Numbered from the stretch's first letter, positions 20,120-30,593 are shown. The stretch is DNA of 64,000 nucleotides from Kiritimatiellia bacterium (GCA_025054615.1 JANWZO010000011.1:27440-91439), one strand, 5' to 3'. Notes: generated from the letters alone by a model not told the origin. Numbers and translations are program-made.

Positions 20120-23119
20120 ATGCTGGAAAGTCGAACGGCGGGCAGTGTGAGCGAGCGGAAGCGCGCGGAAGCTGGCTCTGAATTTCGGAGGCCAGGCCGG
20201 AAAAAGGGCCCTCACCGTAAAGCATCCCCTGCGGGTTTGACGATGCGGCGCGTGTTCAGCACAGCCGGGATCAGCCCATTTGACCAGGTCCAATGGGAGC
20301 GCCGAAAGGCGACGATCACGGACGACAAGGGTAAGGTCATTTTTGAGCAGCCCAACGTTGAGGTCCCGGCCACTTGGTCGATGCTGGCGACGAATGTGGT
20401 CGCATCCAAGTATTTCTACGGCGATCCCACTAAGCCGAATGAACGCGAATTCTCGGTCCGCCAGTTGATTCACCGCGTGGCGCGAACGATCGCCGACTGG
20501 GGTTTGCGGGATGGGTATTTCGCGACAAAGGCAGACGCGGAGATCTTTTACGACGAGCTCGTCTTCCTTTGCCTCAACCAGTACGGCGCGTTCAATTCAC
20601 CTGTCTGGTTCAACTGCGGGCTCTATCAGCAGTACGGAGTCGGCAAAGATGGCGGGCCGGGCAATTTCTTCTACAACCGCAAGACCGGCCAGGTCGAGGT
20701 GGCGCCCACGCAATATGAGCATCCGCAATGCTCCGCCTGTTTCATCCAGCGCGTCGAGGACACAATGGAGGACATCATGGAGCTCGCACGCTCCGAGGCC
20801 ATGTTGTTCAAGTACGGCTCGGGCAGCGGGACGGACCTGTCGACCCTCCGGTCCACGCGCGAGAAGCTCTCCGGCGGTGGGCGACCGAGCGGACCGCTCT
20901 CATTTCTGCGCGTCTACGACGCCGTGGCCAGCGTGATCAAGTCCGGCGGCAAGACCCGGCGCGCGGCCAAGATGAACACACTTAAGGTGTGGCACCCGGA
21001 CATCAAGGAATTTATCGAGGCGAAAGCGAAGGAAGAAAAGAAAGCATGGGCCCTCATTGAAGCCGGCTACGATGGCAGCTTCAACGGTGAGGCCTATGCG
21101 ACCGTCGCATTCCAGAATGAGAACCTCAGTGTGCGCGTGACGGATGAGTTTATGCAGGCCGTTCTGGAGGATCGCGACTGGACGACGCACTGGGTCACCG
21201 ACCCCTCAAAGGCAGGCCCCACATACAAGGCGCGCGAACTCATGCGGGCGATCGCCGAGGGCACATGGATCTGCGGGGATCCCGGCGTGCAGTACGAGGA
21301 CACCATCCAACTCTGGCACACATGCAAAAACGACGGGCCAATCAATTCCTCGAACCCGTGCAGCGAATACATGTTCCTCGACGACACGGCGTGCAACCTC
21401 GCGTCGCTGAACCTGATGAAGTTCATGAATGAGGCCGGCGTGTTCGATATCGAACGTTTCAAGGCCGCCGTGGAAATCTTTATCACTGCGCAGGAAATCA
21501 TCGTCGACAACGCCAGTTACCCGACTCGCGATATCGCGCTGAATAGCCACATTTACCGGACGCTCGGGCTCGGCTACGCCAACCTCGGTAGCCTCCTGAT
21601 GTCGCAGGGCCTCCCCTACGACAGCGAGGAGGGTCGTGCAATGGCCGCGGCCATCACGGCCATTATGCACTGCCATGCCTATGCCCAATCCGCGCGGCTT
21701 GCGGAAAAAATGGGTCCGTTCGAAGCTTTCGCCCGCAACCGAGAACCGATGTTGCGCGTGATCGAGATGCACCGCGAGGCGACGCGTAAAATCGGGCCCT
21801 CTTGCCCTGGCTACCTGCGCGAGGCCGCGCAGCGCTGCGCCGACGAGGCGCTCGAACTCGGCCGCCAGTTCGGTTACCGCAATGCGCAAGTGACTGTTCT
21901 CGCGCCCACGGGCACCATCGGATTCATGATGGACTGCGATACGACAGGCGTCGAGCCGGACATCGCCCTTGTCAAATACAAGCTGCTGGCCGGCGGCGGC
22001 ATGCTCAAGATCGTCAACCGAACGGTCAGCCAGGCGTTGCGCAAACTGGGATATGACGCGAAAACCATCGAAGACATCGTCAAATATATCGATCAGAACG
22101 ACACGATCGAGGGTGCGCCCGGGCTGAAGGAAGAGCATCTGCCGGTATTTGACTGCGCGTTCAAGCCGCGGAACGGCAAGCGATTCATTCCCTATCCGGC
22201 TCACATCAAGATGATGGCAGCCGTCCAGCCGTTCCTGTCCGGCGCGATCTCCAAGACCGTTAACATGCCGAATGAGGCGACGGTTGACGAAATCATGCAG
22301 ACCTATATTGAGGGGTGGCGGCTCGGCCTTAAGGCCCTCGCCATCTATCGCGACGGATGCAAACGAAGCCAGCCGGTCAGCACCGGCAAGGAGGAGAAAA
22401 AAGCGGATGCGGTCCGGGCGGCCGCCCCCGCCGAAACGGCTCAGGGCGGGAACGGAGCCAAGGTTCGCCCACTTCGCCGGCGCATGCCCAGCACGCGCCG
22501 CTCCATCACCCACAAATTCGATATCGCCGGCCACGAAGGGTACCTCACCGTCGGCCTGTATGACGACGGGACGCCCGGCGAACTGTTCATCACCATGGCC
22601 AAGGAAGGCAGCACGGTCGGCGGCCTGATGGACGCCTTTGGCACGGCCATCTCCATGTGCCTGCAATACGGCGTTCCGGTGAAATCGCTCGTCGAGAAAT
22701 TTGCGCATACCCGCTTCGAACCGAGCGGCTTCACGAAAAACCCAGACATTCCGATCGCGAAGTCGATTCCCGACTACATCTTCCGCTGGTTCGGCATGAC
22801 CTTCCTCGACGGATACAAGGAGCCGGCGGCGGCGCGCCCGCTGACCCTTGATTCCGGCGATACGCACCACGGCGAATTGCCGCCGACCAGTCAGCCTCGG
22901 CAGGCGCAGGCGGTCCCGCAGACCACAAGTGCGCCCGCTGCTGCTCCCGCCTCCACGCCCACACGCGAGTCCCGATCGGGCGCTCTCCAGCGGCTCGACG
23001 AACAGTTCGAGCACTTCCAGGGCGACGCGCCCGCCTGCGACAACTGCGGGGCCATCACCGTCCGAAGTGGCGCATGCTACAAGTGCTACAATTGCGGCAA
23101 TTCGATGGGTTGTTCCTGA
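20120..23119 (+). CDS. nrdJ: Vitamin B12-dependent class II ribonucleotide reductase
   Basis: Makes deoxyribonucleotides using adenosylcobalamin, so it works with or without oxygen. 999 aa. Active-site motif NPCSEY (residues 412-417) and APTGTIGFMMD from residue 595 are visible; the C-terminal third has a TSCPD-type domain (GYLTVGLYDDGTPGELFI) and ends with a Cys-rich redox tail with CDNCG, CYKCYNCG and CS. The first 60 residues are a basic extension before the conserved part. Good AGGAGG ribosome site. Single gene, with a strong hairpin after the stop. Confidence 0.94.
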   Translation: MLESRTAGSVSERKRAEAGSEFRRPGRKKGPHRKASPAGLTMRRVFSTAGISPFDQVQWERRKATITDDKGKVIFEQPNVEVPATWSMLATNVVASKYFYGDPTKPNEREFSVRQLIHRVARTIADWGLRDGYFATKADAEIFYDELVFLCLNQYGAFNSPVWFNCGLYQQYGVGKDGGPGNFFYNRKTGQVEVAPTQYEHPQCSACFIQRVEDTMEDIMELARSEAMLFKYGSGSGTDLSTLRSTREKLSGGGRPSGPLSFLRVYDAVASVIKSGGKTRRAAKMNTLKVWHPDIKEFIEAKAKEEKKAWALIEAGYDGSFNGEAYATVAFQNENLSVRVTDEFMQAVLEDRDWTTHWVTDPSKAGPTYKARELMRAIAEGTWICGDPGVQYEDTIQLWHTCKNDGPINSSNPCSEYMFLDDTACNLASLNLMKFMNEAGVFDIERFKAAVEIFITAQEIIVDNASYPTRDIALNSHIYRTLGLGYANLGSLLMSQGLPYDSEEGRAMAAAITAIMHCHAYAQSARLAEKMGPFEAFARNREPMLRVIEMHREATRKIGPSCPGYLREAAQRCADEALELGRQFGYRNAQVTVLAPTGTIGFMMDCDTTGVEPDIALVKYKLLAGGGMLKIVNRTVSQALRKLGYDAKTIEDIVKYIDQNDTIEGAPGLKEEHLPVFDCAFKPRNGKRFIPYPAHIKMMAAVQPFLSGAISKTVNMPNEATVDEIMQTYIEGWRLGLKALAIYRDGCKRSQPVSTGKEEKKADAVRAAAPAETAQGGNGAKVRPLRRRMPSTRRSITHKFDIAGHEGYLTVGLYDDGTPGELFITMAKEGSTVGGLMDAFGTAISMCLQYGVPVKSLVEKFAHTRFEPSGFTKNPDIPIAKSIPDYIFRWFGMTFLDGYKEPAAARPLTLDSGDTHHGELPPTSQPRQAQAVPQTTSAPAAAPASTPTRESRSGALQRLDEQFEHFQGDAPACDNCGAITVRSGACYKCYNCGNSMGCS

Positions 23120-23157
23120 CCCGCTGAACGGGCGGAATCGGGCTCTGATGTGCAGGT

Positions 23158-23187
23158 AGGCGGGCCGGAGGGATCTCCGTCCCGCCT
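23158..23187. terminator. Hairpin terminator between nrdJ and a convergent gene
   Basis: Stem of 13 bp with one mismatch, AGGCGGGCCGGAG / CTCCGTCCCGCCT, and a 4-nt loop, followed on the plus strand by CTCCATTTT. It lies 39 nt after the nrdJ stop and 49 nt beyond the stop of the minus-strand HD gene, so it can serve both. The stem sequence also resembles the inverted arms of repeat family B. Confidence 0.65.
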
Positions 23188-23235
23188 CCTCCATTTTCAG
23201 CCATGCGAGGCAGGCTGACCGATTCTTCCAGTCCG

Positions 23236-24012
23236 CTAAAGCGTGTACACCTCGAAGAGTCGTTTCTCCGCGGTGCCTTCCTCCATCTGCGCAACCACCT
23301 CGACGAGGTGCGCCAGCGTGGAGTTCTTCAGCTTGTGCTTGAGGAGGTTGTCGAGTTGAAAGATCCCGGCCGAATTGGAGAGCGTGACGGAAATGCGGAC
23401 GGGTCGTGACTCGCCTTTGTCGATTTTGACGTCCTTGATCGCGAGCGCCGAGACGGAGTGGATGTTCACCTGGCCTGCCTCGAACGGGATACGCGAGCGC
23501 CCCTCGGTCATGTCGGTCGTGTCGGCGACCTTGACGACGCCTGCCTCGATGGTGAGGCAGCGCTGATCGGCGTCGTGCGCGATGATCGCGTGCAGGGTCT
23601 CCTGCGTCACGATCGTGAGGGCGGGCTCCTCGTAGATGCCGGCCAGTAGCGCGCGCGCCTTCGGGTATGCGAGCCAGAGCGAATATTTCTCGTGGTCATC
23701 GCGGTGGACGGAAATCCCGATGTCGTGTAGGCATGCAGCCAGCACGACGATCACCTCGGCATCGTCTCGAGTCAGGCCGTGGTTCCGAACGACGCTCGGC
23801 GCGATGCCGCCGTCGACGAGCAGCCGTAGGATTTTCAACGCCGCATTCGCGACAATCCGAATGTGTACTTCGCCATGATCGCTGATTCCGCTTCGATCGA
23901 CGGCGTTGACATTCGCGCATTTCCAGAGCTGCTTCAGCTCGACGTCGGCGTTGATCCGTTCCAGCAGCATCTTGAGTTTGGAATTGTCTCTGGCGGGAAC
24001 GTGAAAGCTCAT
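23236..24012 (-). CDS. HD-domain phosphohydrolase-like protein
   Basis: 258 aa. Metal-binding HD motif in AACLHDIGISVHRDDHEKY with an upstream conserved His in DHGEVHIRIV and a further Asp in VVKVADTTDM, matching the HD superfamily (nucleotide phosphohydrolases and related). I chose ATG at 24012; the open frame continues to 24048 with no ATG. The C-terminal 80 residues form a separate beta-rich part (VRISVTLSNSAGIFQLDNLL). Substrate unknown. Confidence 0.8.
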   Translation of the reverse strand: MSFHVPARDNSKLKMLLERINADVELKQLWKCANVNAVDRSGISDHGEVHIRIVANAALKILRLLVDGGIAPSVVRNHGLTRDDAEVIVVLAACLHDIGISVHRDDHEKYSLWLAYPKARALLAGIYEEPALTIVTQETLHAIIAHDADQRCLTIEAGVVKVADTTDMTEGRSRIPFEAGQVNIHSVSALAIKDVKIDKGESRPVRISVTLSNSAGIFQLDNLLKHKLKNSTLAHLVEVVAQMEEGTAEKRLFEVYTL

Positions 24013-24076
24013 GATCGCAACGCTACTCTGCGAGTCGCCGGCAGACAACTTGATTCCGGCGAGCGGTCGGGGCCAA

Positions 24077-25045
24077 TCAGCGGAATAATGCGTGGGTCAA
24101 ACCTAGCAGCAGCGGGACGCTGGCGAGCCCAAGCAGGGTCGATGCAAAAATCGCCCGACCCGCGAGGTCGCGATCGCCGCCGTACCGCTCGACCAGTACC
24201 CCGCAGGAGATCGCCGTCGGCATCGCGGCGATAAGGACGGACGTCTGGAATACGGCGGTTGAGAGGGGGTGGAAGGCGCTGGCCGTGGCGAGTGCGGCGG
24301 TAGTGATCGCGGGGATGAGTACGAGCCGCGCCCATAGTACGCGGCGCAGTGGCGGGTCCATTCGCCATGGCGCGGCGATCGCGCCGAGCTGGGCGCCCGT
24401 GACCCACATCGACAGCGGAATCGTGAGTCCGCCAAACGCCGCCAGCAGCCGGAGGGCGGAGCCTGCAGGACCCGGCTGATCGAACCAGCCCCGGCTCTCT
24501 GGAATCCCCGCGGCCACCGCCACGCCGAGAACTGTGGCGACCAGCCCGGGATTCGCGATCGCCGCGACGCCGGAGCTCGCGGTTTTGCGAAAGCCGCGGA
24601 GAATGGCGACGCCGACCGTCCACAGCAGGATTTGCGCGCTGACATTCACCAGGAGAACAGTGGCCACGCCGTCCGGCCCGTGGAGCAAGCCCGCAATCGG
24701 CAAAGGGAGGAATATCCAGTTCGGGATGGCTGCAGAGAGCCAGGCCGTACGGCGTGCGTCTGCGGGAAGGCCTCGGGTCAGCCATCCGGCGGCCCCGATG
24801 GACAAAGCCAGAAGGAAAACGCCGAGGCCGATCAACGTTGCCTGTAGCGTTGCCGGCCATTCGCCGATGATGCGGAGCATTTGCGTGAACGTCAGCGCGG
24901 GGAAACAAATATCTGTGCAGAAGCGGCTCAGCAGTCGGGTCGACTCATCGCCCACAATCAAGCGCCTGCGGGACCACCAGCCCGCAGCGATTATGCCGAC
25001 TAGAATCCCCATGCGCGAAACCAATTCCCATCCGCTGGCCGTCAT
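24077..25045 (-). CDS. AEC-family transporter (auxin efflux carrier type)
   Basis: 322 aa with about ten hydrophobic segments in two halves. NWIFLPLPIAGLLHG and the NPG motif (IANPGLVATVLG) and a later SMWVTGAQLG match the BASS/AEC fold, which exports or imports organic acids (malate and related). ATG 25045 chosen; a GTG at 25069 is possible. It lies 64 bp upstream of the HD-domain gene on the same strand, so the two may be cotranscribed. Confidence 0.8.
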   Translation of the reverse strand: MTASGWELVSRMGILVGIIAAGWWSRRRLIVGDESTRLLSRFCTDICFPALTFTQMLRIIGEWPATLQATLIGLGVFLLALSIGAAGWLTRGLPADARRTAWLSAAIPNWIFLPLPIAGLLHGPDGVATVLLVNVSAQILLWTVGVAILRGFRKTASSGVAAIANPGLVATVLGVAVAAGIPESRGWFDQPGPAGSALRLLAAFGGLTIPLSMWVTGAQLGAIAAPWRMDPPLRRVLWARLVLIPAITTAALATASAFHPLSTAVFQTSVLIAAMPTAISCGVLVERYGGDRDLAGRAIFASTLLGLASVPLLLGLTHALFR

Positions 25046-25108
25046 TCCACGCGTTGTACGGCACGACACGGGCGGCGTCGAGCCCCAGCGACGGCTCCGG
25101 GGCGATAT

Positions 25109-25807
25109 TCAGTCGACGCTCTGAAGTCGGTTGGGCTGGACCAGCGCGTTGAAGATCGAATTGGCCGCGTCTGCGGTTTCGTGCGCGCGGACAGAGCCGT
25201 CGAGGTAAAGCACATTCCGATAATTGGCGCCGTGGTTGTCCCTCGGACCGATCGGCGGCATGTTGCCGGGTGTGGCGGCGCCGTTTTCAATTTCGTTCGA
25301 TTCATCCGCGAGGACGGGTGCGGTGGACAGAACCTCCGGCGTGGACATCAGATTGTAGCCGGCCACATACATGTAGCTGCAATGCCCGCGTGTGTTGTAC
25401 GTGTCCGCGCCGGTTCCAAAGAAAGTTTTGGGATCACGGACTTGGATGGAGCCGCCCGGTCCGTCGACTTTGTCGCTGGGGCAGAGCCATTGTTTCGTGG
25501 ACCGCACGTACTGGTTTGACGCGAGCTTGAGGACATGGTTCCGCATCGGCCATTCGCCGGTCAGATTCCCGCCCGTGTACGCGGGGTAGTTGTCTTTCAG
25601 CGGCAGCCAGTCTTCATGATCGCGAGCCCACAGCATGAACGCGAGACCGAGGTCGCGAATGTTCGAGCGGCAGGCGGAACGGCGCCCTTTTTCGATGGAC
25701 GAAGAGGCCATCGGCGTGAGCAGCGCGGCGAGGATCGCGATGATTGCGATCACCACGAGCAGCTCGATGAGCGTGAAGCCCGATGATATGCGGTTGATTT
25801 GTTTCAT
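25109..25807 (-). CDS. Type IV pseudopilin-like protein with H-domain head
   Basis: 232 aa. A prepilin cleavage site G^FTLIELLVV is followed by a hydrophobic N-terminal helix ([12 protein letters not shown]). The C-terminal head contains LCPSDK and a [11 protein letters not shown] motif, as in the DUF1559-type pseudopilins that are greatly expanded in Planctomycetes, Verrucomicrobia and Lentisphaerae. The start overlaps the stop of the upstream secreted-protein gene by ATGA (25804-25807), so the two are coupled. Confidence 0.85.
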   Translation of the reverse strand: MKQINRISSGFTLIELLVVIAIIAILAALLTPMASSSIEKGRRSACRSNIRDLGLAFMLWARDHEDWLPLKDNYPAYTGGNLTGEWPMRNHVLKLASNQYVRSTKQWLCPSDKVDGPGGSIQVRDPKTFFGTGADTYNTRGHCSYMYVAGYNLMSTPEVLSTAPVLADESNEIENGAATPGNMPPIGPRDNHGANYRNVLYLDGSVRAHETADAANSIFNALVQPNRLQSVD

Positions 25808-28761
25808 GGGTACGGAGGTGGACTGATGAAGGCCCGGTACTGGCGCCCGCCGGGAGTCGATTCGCTGTCCCAGGTGGTGCCCGCCGCATTGCGGAAGACC
25901 CAGTTAACGCTCAAGACGCGATTGGTCGGGACCGTGATCGCGAGCTGCCACAGATTCGGGCCGATATTCGTCATGGGAATCGCTGAGACGCCATGCCAGG
26001 GTTCGTCAAAGCCCACCCATGCGCTCACAGTGGGCGAGCCGTTGAGCGGCCCCGTCGACGAATCGTACGTGATGGTTAGCAGCCCGCCATTCGTCGGCGA
26101 ATTCGGCGTCCACGTGGCGCGTCCATTGCCTTTGTAGGCGTACACATCAGGGCCGTTGTCCCAGTTCTCAGAGACCGTGCGCGCCTTGAAGATGATGGCG
26201 GTAGGGGCGGAGGGGGAAACGGCCAGGTCATAATACCATACGCCGTCGCCGACAAAGGTCATAGGCAGCCCGGGTCCCCAACTGTTCCAGTTTCCTGTCA
26301 ACCCAACATCGCGAGCACCGGCAAGCGAGCGGCTGTGTTGCCGATACCAGACGCGCAGGACTCCGCCGGTAGCAGGAAGCGGGTTAGGCGTGAACCAAAT
26401 TCCGATATTGGTTTTGGCGGGGCCGGCATAGGCGGCATAGAACTCGTGGGAAGGGTTGGCGCCTTGGACTATGCTCGTCCAAACGCCGCCCGCACCGTTG
26501 GTTACACGGAGGCCGAAATCCATCCAGCCGTGGACGAGATTCGTCGAGATCAGCAGGCCGTGCTGCGTTTCGCCTGGCTGATTACTAAAGACTACTCGTA
26601 CGAGGTTGCCCGTTAGCCGAACCGCGGCCAACATGGATGGTGCGTTTGACGGCGGAGGCGGGGGCAGATCGTTATTGTCCCAAACAAAGGGCGGCAAGAT
26701 CAGGTTCGTGACGGATGGATTCTCGAGGAAAAGCTCGAGGTTCGAAGATGGGCTTTCGAGCGCCGTGTTGTCCATTTTGACGACATAAAATTTGTAGATG
26801 ACACTGCGCGGGGACCGCCCATCGAGCCAGCCGTTGCCCGCGTAGGGTAACGTGGCCAGGTCTCCGCCGACGAGCGAGTAGGGGAAACCGGGCACGATGG
26901 CGGAGTCCGTGCCGTCCTCCGTCCACGCCCACGCTCGAGAATAAATTCCGTCGTTGGCGACGAGGTCGCCGCGTGTGCCATCGTCAAAAAGCTCGATGCC
27001 GCCGACGTTCCACCCCACGGCTCCGCTGCCGGCCCAGTCGGACACAAAACCGTCGTAATTGAAGCCGCGAAGCGGATCGGACCCCTGCACCAGCACGCGC
27101 GATACGCCCGAGCGGTTCCTCGCCGACAAATCGAGTTGGAAGGTGACCAGCGTCCGCTGGCGGACGCCGGCATCTCCGCGGCGAGGATCGGTGTAGAGAG
27201 AGATGTAGTCGGCTGAATTGCCCGGCGCACGGTAAGGGGCAGCCGCCGCGCCAAGATGGTCGGTAACGACAAGGTAAGACACATTGGTCGGTAGCGTCAG
27301 TTTTCGGGCGGCATTCGCAAAGTCGACAAGTCGGACCGCCTCATACGTGTTGGTGCCCGTGGAGGCGAGAATGCCGCTGTACTTGTAGAACAACTCGAGA
27401 GGCGTGCCGGGTGGGAAGGTCACGTCGCGGTAATAGAGTGTGCCGCTCAACGGAGCGAGGGGATTGTTCGTCGAAGGCGGATAGCCGAATGAAAGCGGAT
27501 ACGAGCCGCCATTGACGAAGAAGTTCGATGCCCCCGGGGAAATACCCAAGCCTGAGGCCGTCTCGAGGACGAACCGGACGGTCAGCGGATTGGTCAGTCC
27601 GGATGCGGTGGTTTCCAGGCAATAGGCGGTCAGGCGGTGGTTGTTGGCGGAGTCCCGAAGATTCGTGGCGGTCACGAGGACCACGTTTCCGGCGGATGGC
27701 AGCGGTGTTGAAGCTGTGAGCAGAGCACTTTTGGAGTCCAACGGGGTGACCAGAGCCGGCGCGACTCCGCCGATGCGCCAGTGTTGCGCGTTGGTCATCC
27801 ACGCTGCCGCAACCGACTCGCTGAGGCCAACGAAGACGGTGAAGGAGTTCTGCCGTCCGGCCGCGTATTCGATGAACGGCGCGTTCACATCGCCCGAAGC
27901 GAGATCGGGCAATCCGTCGTTATTTAGATCCAACTCGATGTCGAGATAGGTGTCGGTCACGAGCAGCCCGTTTGTCCACGAGGCGTTCGGACTGGTCTGT
28001 TGCGGAATGGCGTCGTTCGAGCTATAGGCGCTGGCCGGGTTGTTGTTGTGGATATTCGCGAACATCCTCAGCTTGGCGCCGCGAGGGATCTTCTCGCCCG
28101 GCAAGACCGTCCCGAATCGATTCGACGCCGGACCCGTCATGGGATATAGCACCGACCACGGAATCCGGGCTTCAAAGCCCACCAGCGCGCAGGCCGGGGC
28201 CCCGCCGCGGACGGCCATGTCTACTGGAGTGCCTAGCGGCGACGATCCGTTTCCGGCGTCGAACAGTGAGACGACCGTATTCGAATTCGGCACGGCCACG
28301 CCGTCGTACAGAATTTGGATCACGTTGTTGAAGAAGCCTTCCGATGCAATTTGGTAGTCGAGTCCAAATGCGACGGCGCCGGTCGCAGCCGATTTCCGCC
28401 AGCCGACATCATTGTATTCGATGTAGGACGGTCCGACGCCCGACCAGTTGGTCGTCGTGTGGGCGCCGGTTCCATTACCCGGATCCACGTCGAGCATCAC
28501 GACGAGTTTGTTATCGACCTCAGCGCCCTGCAGCGCGATGTACAGAAAATCTGCATCCCAGGTCACGATAAGGTTGGAAATCGAATTGCCGGGGCCGAAT
28601 GCACCCCCGCCGCCCGTGTACGAAGCACGCACATCTTCGTCGTCATATTCGAGAATACGACCATCCAGCGATGGCGTTAGCGGTGGGGTCGCTAATGCGA
28701 CGGACATGAAAAACCCACTGAAGATCAGAGCGGCCATCAATTCTTGGTACTTGGTCGGCAT
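25804..28761 (-). CDS. Large secreted protein with starch-binding-like C-terminal modules
   Basis: 985 aa, with a signal peptide ([13 protein letters not shown]). The N-terminal 300 residues resemble CBM9/DOMON-type sandwiches ([20 protein letters not shown]). A region from about residue 790 has [20 protein letters not shown] and [13 protein letters not shown], and the last 90 residues [12 protein letters not shown] to [14 protein letters not shown], both like CBM25/26-type starch-binding repeats. No catalytic glycosidase motif seen. It is coupled to the pseudopilin. Confidence 0.65.
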   Translation of the reverse strand: MPTKYQELMAALIFSGFFMSVALATPPLTPSLDGRILEYDDEDVRASYTGGGGAFGPGNSISNLIVTWDADFLYIALQGAEVDNKLVVMLDVDPGNGTGAHTTTNWSGVGPSYIEYNDVGWRKSAATGAVAFGLDYQIASEGFFNNVIQILYDGVAVPNSNTVVSLFDAGNGSSPLGTPVDMAVRGGAPACALVGFEARIPWSVLYPMTGPASNRFGTVLPGEKIPRGAKLRMFANIHNNNPASAYSSNDAIPQQTSPNASWTNGLLVTDTYLDIELDLNNDGLPDLASGDVNAPFIEYAAGRQNSFTVFVGLSESVAAAWMTNAQHWRIGGVAPALVTPLDSKSALLTASTPLPSAGNVVLVTATNLRDSANNHRLTAYCLETTASGLTNPLTVRFVLETASGLGISPGASNFFVNGGSYPLSFGYPPSTNNPLAPLSGTLYYRDVTFPPGTPLELFYKYSGILASTGTNTYEAVRLVDFANAARKLTLPTNVSYLVVTDHLGAAAAPYRAPGNSADYISLYTDPRRGDAGVRQRTLVTFQLDLSARNRSGVSRVLVQGSDPLRGFNYDGFVSDWAGSGAVGWNVGGIELFDDGTRGDLVANDGIYSRAWAWTEDGTDSAIVPGFPYSLVGGDLATLPYAGNGWLDGRSPRSVIYKFYVVKMDNTALESPSSNLELFLENPSVTNLILPPFVWDNNDLPPPPPSNAPSMLAAVRLTGNLVRVVFSNQPGETQHGLLISTNLVHGWMDFGLRVTNGAGGVWTSIVQGANPSHEFYAAYAGPAKTNIGIWFTPNPLPATGGVLRVWYRQHSRSLAGARDVGLTGNWNSWGPGLPMTFVGDGVWYYDLAVSPSAPTAIIFKARTVSENWDNGPDVYAYKGNGRATWTPNSPTNGGLLTITYDSSTGPLNGSPTVSAWVGFDEPWHGVSAIPMTNIGPNLWQLAITVPTNRVLSVNWVFRNAAGTTWDSESTPGGRQYRAFISPPPYP

Positions 28762-28947
28762 GATGACTCCTTTGAATAAAAACGTATTAATTAGCTTACA
28801 TAATCTTTACGCGTTAGCTAGCTTTTTTGCAGAAATTTCTCGTATAAAACGGTTGACTGCTGCATGAGGGGTGCATGGCAAAGGGGCGGAGCTGAAGCCG
28901 CTTGACATTTTTCAAATCGTTTGCTTACGATGCGGCAACTTTTGAAT

Positions 28948-29163
28948 ATGGCGAATCAGGACCCTAATCATTGTTCATCGGACGTTGAGGCGTGGGTTCG
29001 TCGGACCTTGGTCGTCCAGCAATGGGAGCGGATTAAGCAGGAAATCCTGCTGCACAAGTGGTACGAAAGCGAACGCGCCGGTTACGACATTGGATGGGAG
29101 CGCGCTTCAGTGGACTGGCTGGTGCGCTACGGTTGCCGGCGCCATCTTCCGCCCTCCTCCTGA
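28948..29163 (+). CDS. Small basic protein, DUF4032-tail-like
   Basis: 71 aa from ATG 28948 (alternatives ATG 28930 and TTG 28921). The segment HKWYESERAGYDIGWERA resembles the C-terminal part of DUF4032 proteins; this is from memory of the pattern. Trp-rich, no signal. It precedes the dciA-like gene by 10 nt, so the two are probably one transcript. The 186 bp upstream to the divergent secreted-protein gene is AT-rich and must hold both promoters. Confidence 0.5.
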   Translation: MANQDPNHCSSDVEAWVRRTLVVQQWERIKQEILLHKWYESERAGYDIGWERASVDWLVRYGCRRHLPPSS

Positions 29164-29173
29164 ACACGCCGGC

Positions 29174-29605
29174 ATGAACAGATTCGGTCGGACCCGCCGC
29201 CTGTCGCCCGGCAGATGGCAGGTGGAGCGGGAACGCTTTCAATTGCCGCCCGATTGTCCACCTGTTCAGGCTGGCGAAGCCGTCTCCATTGGAGATCTGA
29301 CCGCCGCTGTGCTTTCGGAGGCGGGCCTCGAATCCCGTATGTGGTCTCATGCTCTCTTGAATGAGTGGGCCGACTTGGTGGGGCCCGCGATTGCCCGGAG
29401 GGCCCGGCCCGGCTCCCTCGAAAAGGGCGTGTTGACGGTCTTTGTCAGCAATGCCGTGTGGCAGCAGGAGCTCCAGCGGTTCGGCCAGGCCGAGTTGCTC
29501 AAAAAGTTGCAGGCACGGTTTGGCGCCGGCCGTATCACGAGAATCCGCTTTGCGCCGGACCCGGACCTCCGCGGTCCTGATCGTTCGAAACGTGGCGATT
29601 GCTGA
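29174..29605 (+). CDS. DciA-like (DUF721) replication factor
   Basis: 143 aa. Conserved DUF721 pattern: LNEWADLVGPAIARRARPGSL, GVLTVFVSNAVWQQEL, ELLKKLQARFG, ITRIRF. DciA-type proteins help load the replicative helicase DnaB in bacteria without DnaC. The ATG at 29174 is where the conserved part begins. The C-terminal tail is short and basic. Located upstream of the repeat region. Confidence 0.75.
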   Translation: MNRFGRTRRLSPGRWQVERERFQLPPDCPPVQAGEAVSIGDLTAAVLSEAGLESRMWSHALLNEWADLVGPAIARRARPGSLEKGVLTVFVSNAVWQQELQRFGQAELLKKLQARFGAGRITRIRFAPDPDLRGPDRSKRGDC

Positions 29606-30274
29606 TTCTCAGCTCCCGCAATCTTGGCGCTACGATTTCCTTGGCGAAATCGAAGTTGCAGGTCCGCCCCACTCGACCCACTTCACTGCCGGCGTTTCTT
29701 ACGCCGTAGGCTCGCGCGTTACTCGTTTTGGCCGAGATCACTTGAAAATGCCGAGAAGGCCCGGGAAGCCTGTTATCCCATGTTAAGCCACGATTTTGGA
29801 GTGACAGGTTCCACCCCGACGAAGTCCCATCCGGAGGCTCGGGTTCCACTCCGACCGATCTGACATTTACTTGGTAGGATTCCACCCCGACCGCACGCAA
29901 CGGCGCCGGTGGAACGGCGCCCTCCACAAACGGCCCGGGTGGAACCGTGCCCTCCATTCCGACTGGAAGGACGCCTTCCACGGCGTCCGCAAATCCTATA
30001 TAGGACAATACCCTTCACGAGGGGCGCGGGTGGAACCGCGCCCGCCACCTATCGCCCGGATGGAACCGTGCCCGCCAAGTCGTCCTTATCTGGTTCACCT
30101 CGACCGCTAAAGTGCGAAGCGAGAGGCGATGTGGTCAGACCCTCTGCGGGCGCGTATGTATCGCCACTCCGCGAGCGGCGTATACCGCTCATGACAAAGC
30201 AGAAAGCCTTCTTGACATGGCTCTCGGATATGTGCTAATTGTTCAAGTTTGCTTTTGTTTTAGGGAATCTCCAT
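29606..30274. other. Gene-free region dominated by family B repeats
   Basis: 669 bp between dciA-like and rpoZ. About half is repeat B (29795-30080). The remainder, 30081-30274, contains the rpoZ leader, with AGGGAA 8 nt before the ATG at 30275. Open frames of up to about 160 codons exist here but follow the repeat arms and are not genes. Confidence 0.65.
29795..30080. repeat. Family B GC-rich inverted-repeat mosaic, copy 1
   Basis: A chain of short arms of the type GGTGGAAC(C/G)G(T/C)GCCC(T/G)CCA alternating with GGAAGGACGCCTTCCA. The 45-bp core at 29951-29995 matches 46045-46089 at 39 of 45 positions, and the leading TTTTGGAGTG-CA-GTTCC is shared with copy 2. The arms fold into several stem-loops. 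Confidence 0.75.
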
Positions 30275-30520
30275 ATGAACATCTCGTATCTTGATCGAGC
30301 CAAAGAGCGTGTGAACAACGTTCCGCTGCTGATCAATATGGTCTCGCGCCGCGTCCGCCAGCTTATCAGCGGGCAGCGCCCGCTGGTCAAGCCGGACAGC
30401 CCGAACCAGCCGCCGATGGAGATCGCCCTCAAGGAAATTGCCGAAGGCAAGCTGACGGCGGAGCTCGGGATTGCCGCGCAGCCGCGGCCGTCGAACCCGG
30501 ACAATTTCCTGACCCTCTGA
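30275..30520 (+). CDS. rpoZ: RNA polymerase omega subunit
   Basis: 81-aa protein whose N-terminus (NISYLDRAKERVNNVPLLIN) and middle (VSRRVRQLISGQRPLV, EIALKEIAEGKL) match the omega chaperone subunit of RNA polymerase, which helps assemble beta-prime. The length suits a minimal omega. ATG 30275 follows AGGGAA; the longer frame from 30239 has no ATG. Its neighbour smpB is 73 bp downstream. Confidence 0.85.
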   Translation: MNISYLDRAKERVNNVPLLINMVSRRVRQLISGQRPLVKPDSPNQPPMEIALKEIAEGKLTAELGIAAQPRPSNPDNFLTL

Positions 30521-30593
30521 CCGCCGGGCCGCCGGCGGCGGCGCGAGAGCCCGCGCGGCCGGCCTGCGGGGCAGCCGGGGACCTCGGACTACC

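Noticed and set aside
21206..23194. A 662-codon antisense frame opposite nrdJ
   Set aside because: High-GC shadow frame of a clearly coding gene; no family similarity.
24009..24908. A 299-codon minus-strand frame overlapping the AEC transporter gene
   Set aside because: Arg/Pro-rich shadow of the transporter; no start site or conserved motif.
29871..30110. Small proteins within the family B repeats
   Set aside because: They follow repeat arms and have no ribosome sites.
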